Positions 28,093 to 36,123 of a DNA stretch of 64,000 bases are shown piece by piece. Where the stretch lies: NCBI GenBank assembly GCA_903928965.1, contig CAIYSZ010000017.1:25159-89158 (forward strand). Reading direction: 5' to 3'. Position 1 is the stretch's first letter; the number at the start of each line of letters is the position of its first letter. The notes under the pieces are model-generated. The model was not told the DNA's origin, did not search any database, and saw nothing but the letters and a program-made list of their open reading frames with translations. Origin of the DNA: an uncultured Pseudomonadota bacterium. Lineage in GTDB: Bacteria > Pseudomonadota > Gammaproteobacteria > Methylococcales > Methylomonadaceae. A program made the translations under genes and the position numbers.

Positions 28093-30392
28093 AGCCTAAG
28101 CTCCTGTCTCTGACCCAAAACCCGCAGGCCAATCACCACGGCGGCGAACAGCGCGGTCAAGCCTAGGCACCAGCCCAAGGTCGCGGCCGGATGCCGGCTG
28201 AAAGTCAGCGCCTGATAAAACAAGGTGGCGGCGGAATAAGCGATAAAACTGGTCCAAACACTGACGAACGCCGCCCAGCCCGGGCTGGTCTCGCGCATGA
28301 TCGCAGCCGTGGCGGCGACGCAAGGCGCATACAGCAAAATAAACACCAAATAGGCGAACGCCCCCGCCTGGCCGTCGAAATGACTTTGCATGACCCGGTA
28401 AGTCTCCTGACGCGCGGAATCGGTCGCGGCGGCGGCGTTATAATGGCTTAAATCCAGGCCTAACGGGTCCAGCCACTTGTCGGCCATGGCCTGTAAATTA
28501 TCCGGAATCGTGCGGCTAGCCGCCAGCAAGGCATCCGGCAAATCGAACTCCCGCTCCGCCTTCGCCGACGGCTCCGGCCGCGCCAATTGCGCATACAAGG
28601 AACCCAAGGTTCCCACCACCGCTTCTTTAGCCAACACCCCGGTGAACACCCCCACCGTCGCCGGCCAATTGTCCGGCCGCACGCCCATCGGCTCGAACGC
28701 CGGCGTCAAACGGCGGCCAATTTCGCTCAACACCGAATGCCCGCTGTTCTCTTGCCCGAACTCGCCGTTCACGCCCCAGGAATTCAGCGTGTTCAACACC
28801 ATCACCATCGGCACGATCAGCCGCCCGGCGTTAAAGATGAAGCCGCGCAAGCGCTCCCAGGTTTTGATGCACACCCCGCGCAGAGTCGGAAAATGATAAG
28901 CCGGCAATTCCATCACAAACGGCGTCGGTTCGCCCTTTAACAAGGTATGCCGCATCACTAGGCCGGTTATCACCGCCGCGAAAATGCCGAACAAATACAA
29001 ACCGAACACCAAATTTTGCCCGCCCACCGGAAAAAACGCCGCCGCGAACAAAGCGTAAACCGGCAGGCGCGCGCCGCAAGACATAAACGGATTCATCATA
29101 TTGGTCAAAATCCGATCCCGCGGGTTATCCAGGGTGCGGGTAGCGATAATGGCCGGCACGTTACACCCGAAACCGATAATCATCGGCACGAACGACTTGC
29201 CCGGCAAACCCAGCATGCACATGCAGCGGTCCATCACGAACGCCGCCCGCGCCATATAACCGGAATCCTCCAGCAACGACAAAAACACGAACAAAAAGCC
29301 GACGATAGGGATAAACATCGCCACCACCTGCAAGCCGCCGCCGGCCCCGCCGCACAACAGCACGCTCAGCCATTCCGGCGCGCCTTGCGCCCGCAGCCAA
29401 ACCCCAGGCGCCTCCACCAACAAAGCGGCGGCGGCCTGGTCGAAAAAATCCACGAATACATTGCCAAAATTAATGGTGCACATGAACATGGCATACATCA
29501 CCATAAAAAACACCGGAATGCCCAGATAACGGTTCAGCACCACACGGTCTATGCGCTCGGTTGAGGTCTGGGACGCTTCGTTCAGCCGGCACACCGCCGC
29601 CTGCGCCCATTCGCGCACCAAACCGTAACGCGCGTCGGCGGCCAAAATGTCGATCTCGTCTCCGGCCTCGCTTTCCGCCGTCCGCCGCAATTCGACCGCC
29701 AACGCCGTCAGCGCCGGCCCCGCCAATTGCTTGGCCAGGGTATCGTTCTCCAATAAACGCAAGGCCAGCCAGCGCCGGTCGCACACGTCCGCGCAATCGG
29801 CGCGCTCAATTTCAGCCAACATACGCGCCGCCGCCCGCTCCACCGCCGGATGATAAGGTACATTCAACATCGGTCGCGGCCGCGAGGCGCAAGCCTGATT
29901 GATGGCGTCCTTCAATTCGCCCAAGCCTAACTTGCCGGACGCGCTGATCGGCAACACCGGACATTGCAAACGGGCGGACAAGGCGTCTACATCGATGCGC
30001 ACCCCGCGTTTGCGCACCATGTCCATCATATTCAACACCACCAGCATCGGCGCGCGCATCTCAATCAACTGCGTGGTCAAATACAGATTGCGCTCTATAT
30101 TGGAGGCATCCAAAATATTCACCACCAGATCGGCTTCGCGCGCCGCCACATAATCGCGCGCCAGCTTCTCATCCAGCGACACGCTATCGTCGTCGGCTTC
30201 CAACGAATAAGTGCCGGGCAAATCCACCAGATTAATCAACCGGCCGCGATGCCGGTAGGCGCCGGTTTTTTTCTCCACCGTCACCCCCGGCCAATTGCCG
30301 ACTTGTTGCCGGCTGCCGGTCAACGCATTGAACAGCGTAGTCTTACCGCAATTGGGATTGCCGACCACGCAAACGGTAAACGCAGTGGTCAT
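28089..30392 (-). CDS. feoB: Ferrous iron transporter FeoB
   Basis: 767 residues. The N-terminal G domain has GNPNCGKT at residues 11-18, VDLPGTYSLE, and NMMDMV in the G4 place. A GDI-like helical spacer and the membrane permease follow (two gate motifs: FVFLSLLEDSGYMARAAFV and the later LNTLNSWG region). It imports Fe2+ across the inner membrane. Both flanking genes overlap it by ATGA, so feoABC is translated as a unit. Confidence 0.98.
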   Translation of the reverse strand: MTTAFTVCVVGNPNCGKTTLFNALTGSRQQVGNWPGVTVEKKTGAYRHRGRLINLVDLPGTYSLEADDDSVSLDEKLARDYVAAREADLVVNILDASNIERNLYLTTQLIEMRAPMLVVLNMMDMVRKRGVRIDVDALSARLQCPVLPISASGKLGLGELKDAINQACASRPRPMLNVPYHPAVERAAARMLAEIERADCADVCDRRWLALRLLENDTLAKQLAGPALTALAVELRRTAESEAGDEIDILAADARYGLVREWAQAAVCRLNEASQTSTERIDRVVLNRYLGIPVFFMVMYAMFMCTINFGNVFVDFFDQAAAALLVEAPGVWLRAQGAPEWLSVLLCGGAGGGLQVVAMFIPIVGFLFVFLSLLEDSGYMARAAFVMDRCMCMLGLPGKSFVPMIIGFGCNVPAIIATRTLDNPRDRILTNMMNPFMSCGARLPVYALFAAAFFPVGGQNLVFGLYLFGIFAAVITGLVMRHTLLKGEPTPFVMELPAYHFPTLRGVCIKTWERLRGFIFNAGRLIVPMVMVLNTLNSWGVNGEFGQENSGHSVLSEIGRRLTPAFEPMGVRPDNWPATVGVFTGVLAKEAVVGTLGSLYAQLARPEPSAKAEREFDLPDALLAASRTIPDNLQAMADKWLDPLGLDLSHYNAAAATDSARQETYRVMQSHFDGQAGAFAYLVFILLYAPCVAATAAIMRETSPGWAAFVSVWTSFIAYSAATLFYQALTFSRHPAATLGWCLGLTALFAAVVIGLRVLGQRQELRL

Positions 30393-30622
30393 ATCTTTTC
30401 TATCAACAACACCGAGGCTTCATTTTTACGCAAGGTTAACGAAAAACCGCGAATTCTAATCTCCACCGGGTCGCCCATCGGCGCAAAACGGGTAATGCTG
30501 AATTCCGCGCCCGGCGTCAGCCCCATGGCCAATAATTTTTTGCGGTAAACACCGCCAGCCTGATCAAAGCCGACGATGCGTCCACGGTCCCCCACCGCCA
30601 GCGCTTTGAGAAAGGTAGACAT
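30389..30622 (-). CDS. feoA: Ferrous iron transport protein FeoA
   Basis: 77 residues from the ATG at 30622 (MSTFLKALAVGDRGRI), preceded by AAAGGG. An SH3-like fold; ends with FSLTLRKNEASVLLIEKI. It supports FeoB-mediated Fe2+ uptake. The stop overlaps feoB (ATGA). A TTG two codons upstream is a less likely start. Confidence 0.95.
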   Translation of the reverse strand: MSTFLKALAVGDRGRIVGFDQAGGVYRKKLLAMGLTPGAEFSITRFAPMGDPVEIRIRGFSLTLRKNEASVLLIEKI

Positions 30623-30641
30623 ATGCAACCCTTTACTAATT

Positions 30642-30660
30642 AATAATGATTCTCATTAAA
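30642..30660 (-). promoter_or_regulatory. Fur box upstream of feoABC
   Basis: AATAATGATTCTCATTAAA agrees with the 19-bp Fur consensus at 14 of 19 positions by hand count. It ends 20 bp before the feoA start, where a repressor would block the promoter. Iron repression of feoABC is the expected outcome. Confidence 0.8.
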
Positions 30661-30883
30661 CCACAAATTTTGGGAAACGGGAGGGATTTTTCATATTTTT
30701 TAACCATGTCACGGTTTTCCGCTGGCAGGCCAGCCGCCCACGGGTATCAAGGCCGGGACAAGTCCGAGAAGATCAGCCGTATATTCAGAGTGTTGCCGCC
30801 ACCGTCAACCGATAAAAGACTTCATCCACGCCTTAAGATATGATTTTATAAAACCATAAGCATAAAAAACCCATTGGCGCAAA

Positions 30884-30968
30884 GCCGGCCTTGGCGGCTG
30901 GAGGCGGTTGACGGGGGACGCCGTGAATTTGTCCCTATAGGCTTGGAGCCGTCCGCCAAGACCGCTTT
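30884..30968. repeat. Palindromic intergenic element, copy 2
   Basis: Arms CTTGGCGG (30890-30897) and CCGCCAAG (30953-30960) bracket a centre with GGGGGACGCCGTGAA (30913-30927), then TTTGTCC and GGCTTGGAG. The 15-base core is shared exactly with copy 3 on the opposite strand. The rest of 30661-30982 holds no gene. Confidence 0.75.
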
Positions 30969-30982
30969 AAAACCAACAACCT

Positions 30983-31579
30983 TTAGCGTTTAATATCCAC
31001 GCGCACTTCAGAGTGACCCGCGCCGGCTTTCTTCGCCAGATTCAGCAAACCCTTGGTCAACACCTCGTTCACGGCTTTATCCGCCGCTTCTTCGTTTAAC
31101 TCAGCCGGCGGGTTGTTGTTCACGTAAGCGCGGTAATAAGTCGCCACCCATTCCACTTCGGCCTTGCCGCCTTTATCAGTGACTTGGATTTCAGCCGCGT
31201 AGTTACCCACCGGGAACACCGGCAACGGCTCATCTTGGCCGGCATGCTTGATCGTGCCGTTGTGGCTGATATCGGTGATTTTATATTTATAGGCATATTT
31301 GGCCTCGTCATAAGCCTTCAATTCCTCGGTAATCGTGCCGCCATTGGCCAGACTCAACACCCGCACCGAGCCCTTGACGTTGCCGCCGTCGCCCTTCACG
31401 CTGGCCACCGCCGGCAACCAAGACAAATCGTCATAGTTTTTAATCACATCCCACACTTTGGCCGCCGGCGCGTCGATTTGAATCGTGGCGGTCAATTTAC
31501 CGCGTACCGGGCCATGCGCGAAAACGCCGGCGCTGACCAGCGACAGGGTAGCAGCCAACAACAACAAATATTTTTTCAT
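30983..31579 (-). CDS. MxaD-like secreted SRPBCC protein
   Basis: 198 residues from the ATG at 31579 (MKKYLLLLAATLSLVSAGVFA), with a signal peptide ending before HGPVRGKL. The mature part is a START/SRPBCC fold (IDAPAAKVWDVIKNYDDLSW, VRVLSLANGGTITEEL, VEWVATYYRAYV). The start after cleavage, the overall pattern and the length fit MxaD, a periplasmic protein that aids electron transfer between methanol dehydrogenase and cytochrome cL. No mxa genes lie nearby, so it may be a stand-alone paralogue. This is a main pointer to a methylotroph. Confidence 0.75.
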   Translation of the reverse strand: MKKYLLLLAATLSLVSAGVFAHGPVRGKLTATIQIDAPAAKVWDVIKNYDDLSWLPAVASVKGDGGNVKGSVRVLSLANGGTITEELKAYDEAKYAYKYKITDISHNGTIKHAGQDEPLPVFPVGNYAAEIQVTDKGGKAEVEWVATYYRAYVNNNPPAELNEEAADKAVNEVLTKGLLNLAKKAGAGHSEVRVDIKR

Positions 31580-31690
31580 AACTAAAATCCCATGGTGAAA
31601 AAAACAATAAACCAAAAATTATAAAATAAAATACATTCAGCCGCGCGCGCGGCCGGAAATAAATGAAAAACGCCCACCCCCAAGGACCCC

Positions 31691-33136
31691 ATGACCACCA
31701 GCTTCTATTGGCACGATTACGAAACCTTCGGCGCCGACCCGCAACGCGACCAAGCCTGCCAATTCGCCGGCCAGCGCACAGATCTTGACTTAAATCCGGT
31801 CGGCGAGCCATTGGTCATCTATTGCCAACCGCACCCAGACCGGCTGCCGCATCCGGAAGCCTGCTTGATTACCGGCATCACCCCGCAACACGCGCGCGAA
31901 CATGGCGTCAATGAAGCCGAATTCATCCGCCGCATACACGCCGAACTGTCCGCGCCGGAAACCTGCGGCCTCGGCTACAACAGCCTGCGCTTCGACGACG
32001 AAGTCACCCGCAACCTGCTATACCGCAATTTTTTCGACCCCTACGCCCGCGAATGGCAAAACCAAAACTCGCGCTGGGACTTAATCGACCTGACGCGCGC
32101 CGCGCATGCCTTGCGCCCGGACGGCATGATCTGGCCCCAAGACGCCGACGGCGCGCCGTGCTTTCGCTTGAGCGAACTCACCGCCGCCAACGGCTTAGCG
32201 CATGCCGCCGCCCACGACGCCCTGTCCGACGTACACGCCAGCATCGCCCTAGCCAGGCTGCTAAAACAACGCCAACCCAAGCTATTCGATTACCTATTCC
32301 AAAATCGCGGCAAACACGCGGCCCAGCAACTGCTGAATCTGGGCGGCTTCACCCCGCTGGTGCACGTCTCCGGTCGCTACCCGGCCAAAAAGCATTGCCT
32401 AGCCATCGTGGTCGCCTTGGCCGCGCACCCCGTCAACGCCAACGAAACCATAGTCTATGATCTCAGCCAAGACCCGACCCCGCTGCTAACCCTAGAAGCA
32501 GAGGAAATCCGCGTCCGCCTATTCACCGCCAGCGCCGAGCTGCCGCCGGACGCGCCGCGCATACCACTAAAAACCGTGCATCACAACAAATGCCCGGTGC
32601 TAGCCCCCCTGAGCGTGATCAGAAAGGCGGACGCCGAACGCCTAAGTCTGGACCTAAAGCAATGCGACGCCCATTTACAGGCGCTAAAATCAGCCGCGGA
32701 CTTGCCGGCCAAGCTCAGCCTAGTCTTCACCCGCGACTATCAAGACGCGCCCGCCGATCCTGATCTCATGATCTACAGCGGCGGCTTTTTCAACCAGCAC
32801 GACAAAGCCATTTTAAACCGCATCCGCGACGCCAGCCCGGAACAACTGGCGCGCCTAAAACCGGCCGCCGACGACCCGCGCCTGCCGGACATGCTATTCC
32901 GCTACCGCGCCCGCAACTACCCGCACAGCCTTTCCCAAGACGAACAACAAGAATGGCGGGACTTTTGCCGCCAGCGCCTGCAAAACCCGGAAGACCCGCG
33001 CCGGCTCAGTCTTGCGCAATACCACGCCCTGCTAGACCAATTGGAGCGACAAGCCGAAACCGACAAAACCGTGCTGGAATCACTCCGCGCCTATGCCGGT
33101 GAACTCCGCGGCCAGCTTGAAATTAATCCAATATAA
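31691..33136 (+). CDS. sbcB: Exodeoxyribonuclease I
   Basis: 481 residues. The DEDDh exonuclease starts with FYWHDYETFGADP, followed by SLRFDDEVTRN and HAAAHDALSDVHASIALARLL, then the SH3-like and C-terminal helical domains (FFNQHDKAILNRIRDASPEQL). It degrades single-stranded DNA 3' to 5' and interacts with SSB. AGGA lies 5 bases before the ATG. It converges with glnE. Confidence 0.96.
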   Translation: MTTSFYWHDYETFGADPQRDQACQFAGQRTDLDLNPVGEPLVIYCQPHPDRLPHPEACLITGITPQHAREHGVNEAEFIRRIHAELSAPETCGLGYNSLRFDDEVTRNLLYRNFFDPYAREWQNQNSRWDLIDLTRAAHALRPDGMIWPQDADGAPCFRLSELTAANGLAHAAAHDALSDVHASIALARLLKQRQPKLFDYLFQNRGKHAAQQLLNLGGFTPLVHVSGRYPAKKHCLAIVVALAAHPVNANETIVYDLSQDPTPLLTLEAEEIRVRLFTASAELPPDAPRIPLKTVHHNKCPVLAPLSVIRKADAERLSLDLKQCDAHLQALKSAADLPAKLSLVFTRDYQDAPADPDLMIYSGGFFNQHDKAILNRIRDASPEQLARLKPAADDPRLPDMLFRYRARNYPHSLSQDEQQEWRDFCRQRLQNPEDPRRLSLAQYHALLDQLERQAETDKTVLESLRAYAGELRGQLEINPI

Positions 33137-33243
33137 ATTTACGCAAACAACATTGATGAAACCAGCTTTGTTGACGATAATTTACTAGATTACAACGACA
33201 GCCTAACTCTACTCCCAAGGGAAACAGAACCGGGCCTACCAAT

Positions 33244-36123
33244 TTAACCCCCATCCTCCAAATACCCCTCCCAAATCCCCGCCACAGCCTTTCTTTCCTC
33301 CGCAAACGCCCCGGCCTCCGCCGTGGCATCCAAGCCCTGCAACACCTGATGATGCCCATAATCCCGATAACGGCAAAACGCCTGCCGCAAAACCTCCGCC
33401 TCCTCGGCTTGCAACAAACCGCGCGCGGCCAAGTCGCCCAGCAAGCGCACGTTATCACTATGCGTGCATAATTCCGGAAAGCGCGCCGCGTGCGCCAGCA
33501 CTAAAAATTGGGTCAAAAATTCGATATCGGCAATCCCGCCCGGACTATGCTTGACGTTAAAGCGGGCGTAGCCCGGCTTCAATTTGGCCGCCCGCATTTT
33601 ATAGCGCATCTCCCTAACCTCGGTTTGCAACTGGCCGTAATCACGCGCTTGGGTCAATACCTCGCGCCGCACCCGCGCGAACGCCGCTCCCAAGCCGGCG
33701 TCGCCGCAAATAAACCGCGCCCGCGTCAAGGCCTGCCGCTCCCAAGTCCAGGCCGGCCCCAGCAAATATTCCCGGTAATAATCAAGATTCGGCGTCAACA
33801 CCCCGGAATCGCCGTTCGGCCGCAGGCGCAAATCGGCGGGGTACAACTCGCCGCTCAACAATTTGGCGTCAAGAACATGCCGCATCTTTTGCGCCAAGCG
33901 CTGAAAAAACAAACTAGCGGCTATCGGTTGCCGGCCGCCTGTTTCGGCCTGCTCGTCGGGGTAATCGTGCAAAAACAGCAAATCCAAATCAGAACCGTAG
34001 CCCAATTCTATGCCGCCCAACTTCCCGTAACCGATAATCGCAAAATGCGCCGCCGTCTCACCGCATCCCGGCGGGTAGCCGTGCTTGGCTCCCAACCAAC
34101 GCCAGGCCCAGTGCAAGCATTGCTCCAGCACCGCCTCGGCTATCCAAGTCAAATAATCGCTGACCACCATGATCGGAATCACGCCCGTCACATCCGCCGC
34201 CGCCACCTTCAACACCTGGCCGTGCTTGAAACGGCGCAAGGCATGCAATAGCTGCTCCTCATCGCCGTCCTCCAGCTTCGCCAATTCGCGCTCCAATTCG
34301 GCGCGCAACTGTTCCTTCAGTAGCGGCGCATATAAGCGGCGCGGGTCCAGCAATTCATCCAGCAGCATCGGATACAAACCGATATACCGGTTAATCCACA
34401 AACTGGCCCCGCTCAAACGGATCAACTGCCGCACCGCTTCCGGATTTTCCGCCAGCAAAGCCAAATACACGCCGCGGCCCGCAATGATCTCCAACAAGCT
34501 CAACACCCGGCGGCAGGTTTGCTCCGGCTCCGGCTCCGCGCTCAATTCCTTCAGCAACGGCGGCAATAAGCGCTGCAAACTTTGCAAGCCTTTTGCGCTG
34601 ATATGCTTCACCGCCAAACTACTTTTAAATGCCTTTAATAACTCGCTCAGCCACGCGCTGTCCGCATAACCCCATTCCGCCAGCAAACCGCGCGCCTGCT
34701 CGTCGGCCGCATCGCCAACCCACAACCATTGCCCCTGCTGTTGCGCGCTATCCAAACGACTCAGGGAAAACACCCCGCCAAACACCGCCTGCACCTGCTC
34801 GCGCACTAAGCGCAAATACTCCGCCAGACTCGCCCAGTCGGCGAAATTCAAGGCATAAGCCAACAACTCCCGCGCCAAGGCATCCTTGGGCAAGTCATGC
34901 GTTTGCTGGTCCCGATACGCTTGCAAGCGGTTCTCCAAACGCCGCAAAAACCGGTAATTGGCGATCAACCTATCCGCATCCTCGACGTTCAGCAACTCCA
35001 ACTCCGCCAAGCGCCGCAATACCTTCTGAATCGGCCGCTGGCGCAAACCCTCATCATGCCCGCCGCGGATCAACTGAAACGCCTGACCGATGAACTCAAT
35101 TTCGCGGATGCCGCCCGGCCCCAGCTTCACGTTATCCAAGCGGTCCTTGCGCTTCAATTCCTGCATGATCTGCATCTTCAAGCCGCGCAATTCGTCGAAA
35201 GCGCCATAATCCAAATAGCGCCTATACACAAACGGCTTAATCAACGCCGCCAACTGCCGGCCGCTATCCGCATCGCCGGCCACCTGGCGCGCTTTTATCA
35301 TGGCATAGCGCTCCCACTCGCGCGCCTGAGTCACATAATACTTCTCCATGCCGTCGAAACTCATCAGCAAGGGCCCGCTGTCGCCGAACGGACGCAAACG
35401 CAAATCGACGCGGAACACAAAACCGTCCACGGTCATCTCGTCCAAGGCCTTCACCACGCCGCGGGTAATCCGACTAAAAAACTCCTCATAACTGATGTCC
35501 TTTTTCCCGCTCAACACCCCGTCCTCGGCATAAGCGAAAATCAAATCAATGTCCGAGGAAAAATTCAATTCCCAGGCGCCCAACTTGCCCATGCCCAACA
35601 CCACCAGATTGAACGGCCGCCCGTCCGCCAAGGCCGGCGTTCCCCAGCGCCGGCAAGCCTGCCGGTAATGAAAATCCAGCGCCGCCTGAATACAGACTTC
35701 CGCCAACTGGCTCAAATCGGCCAGCGTTTCATCCAAATCCGCCCAGCCGGCCAAATCCCGCCAAGCGATGCGCAACATCTCCCGCCGCCGCAACTCGCGC
35801 AAAGCTCGCGCCAACCCGGCCTCGCCTTCCATCTCCTCCACTCGCACGGCGTCCGCATAAGCCAGCCGCCGCTCGGCGCTAAACAAATCCCGGCTTTCCA
35901 GCAAATCATACAAAATCTCGGGACGCCGCAACCAAACGTCCGCCGCGAACCGGCTGCACAAACACACCTTGAACACCGAATCGATGAACATACGCTCTCG
36001 CTCCGCCAACGGCGGCAAGCTTGGAGCGGCTTCGTGCAACCGGACTAGAAACGCCGCGGACTCAGGCTGCAAAGCCGCCGGCAGTTCTGATTGAATTTCA
36101 TGCAAGGCGCTGAATAAAGTCAT
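33244..36123 (-). CDS. glnE: Bifunctional glutamine synthetase adenylyltransferase/deadenylase
   Basis: 959 residues, the normal full length. Both nucleotidyltransferase halves are present: deadenylase GMGKLGAWELNFSSDIDLIF and adenylylase GYGKLGGIELGYGSDLDLLF. It adjusts glutamine synthetase activity to nitrogen supply. The ATG overlaps the stop of the helicase-ankyrin gene (ATGA), so it depends on upstream transcription. About 2.8 kb upstream, beyond that gene, lies a second copy of its first 55 or so codons, so the 5' end of this glnE looks like a replacement. Confidence 0.96.
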   Translation of the reverse strand: MTLFSALHEIQSELPAALQPESAAFLVRLHEAAPSLPPLAERERMFIDSVFKVCLCSRFAADVWLRRPEILYDLLESRDLFSAERRLAYADAVRVEEMEGEAGLARALRELRRREMLRIAWRDLAGWADLDETLADLSQLAEVCIQAALDFHYRQACRRWGTPALADGRPFNLVVLGMGKLGAWELNFSSDIDLIFAYAEDGVLSGKKDISYEEFFSRITRGVVKALDEMTVDGFVFRVDLRLRPFGDSGPLLMSFDGMEKYYVTQAREWERYAMIKARQVAGDADSGRQLAALIKPFVYRRYLDYGAFDELRGLKMQIMQELKRKDRLDNVKLGPGGIREIEFIGQAFQLIRGGHDEGLRQRPIQKVLRRLAELELLNVEDADRLIANYRFLRRLENRLQAYRDQQTHDLPKDALARELLAYALNFADWASLAEYLRLVREQVQAVFGGVFSLSRLDSAQQQGQWLWVGDAADEQARGLLAEWGYADSAWLSELLKAFKSSLAVKHISAKGLQSLQRLLPPLLKELSAEPEPEQTCRRVLSLLEIIAGRGVYLALLAENPEAVRQLIRLSGASLWINRYIGLYPMLLDELLDPRRLYAPLLKEQLRAELERELAKLEDGDEEQLLHALRRFKHGQVLKVAAADVTGVIPIMVVSDYLTWIAEAVLEQCLHWAWRWLGAKHGYPPGCGETAAHFAIIGYGKLGGIELGYGSDLDLLFLHDYPDEQAETGGRQPIAASLFFQRLAQKMRHVLDAKLLSGELYPADLRLRPNGDSGVLTPNLDYYREYLLGPAWTWERQALTRARFICGDAGLGAAFARVRREVLTQARDYGQLQTEVREMRYKMRAAKLKPGYARFNVKHSPGGIADIEFLTQFLVLAHAARFPELCTHSDNVRLLGDLAARGLLQAEEAEVLRQAFCRYRDYGHHQVLQGLDATAEAGAFAEERKAVAGIWEGYLEDGG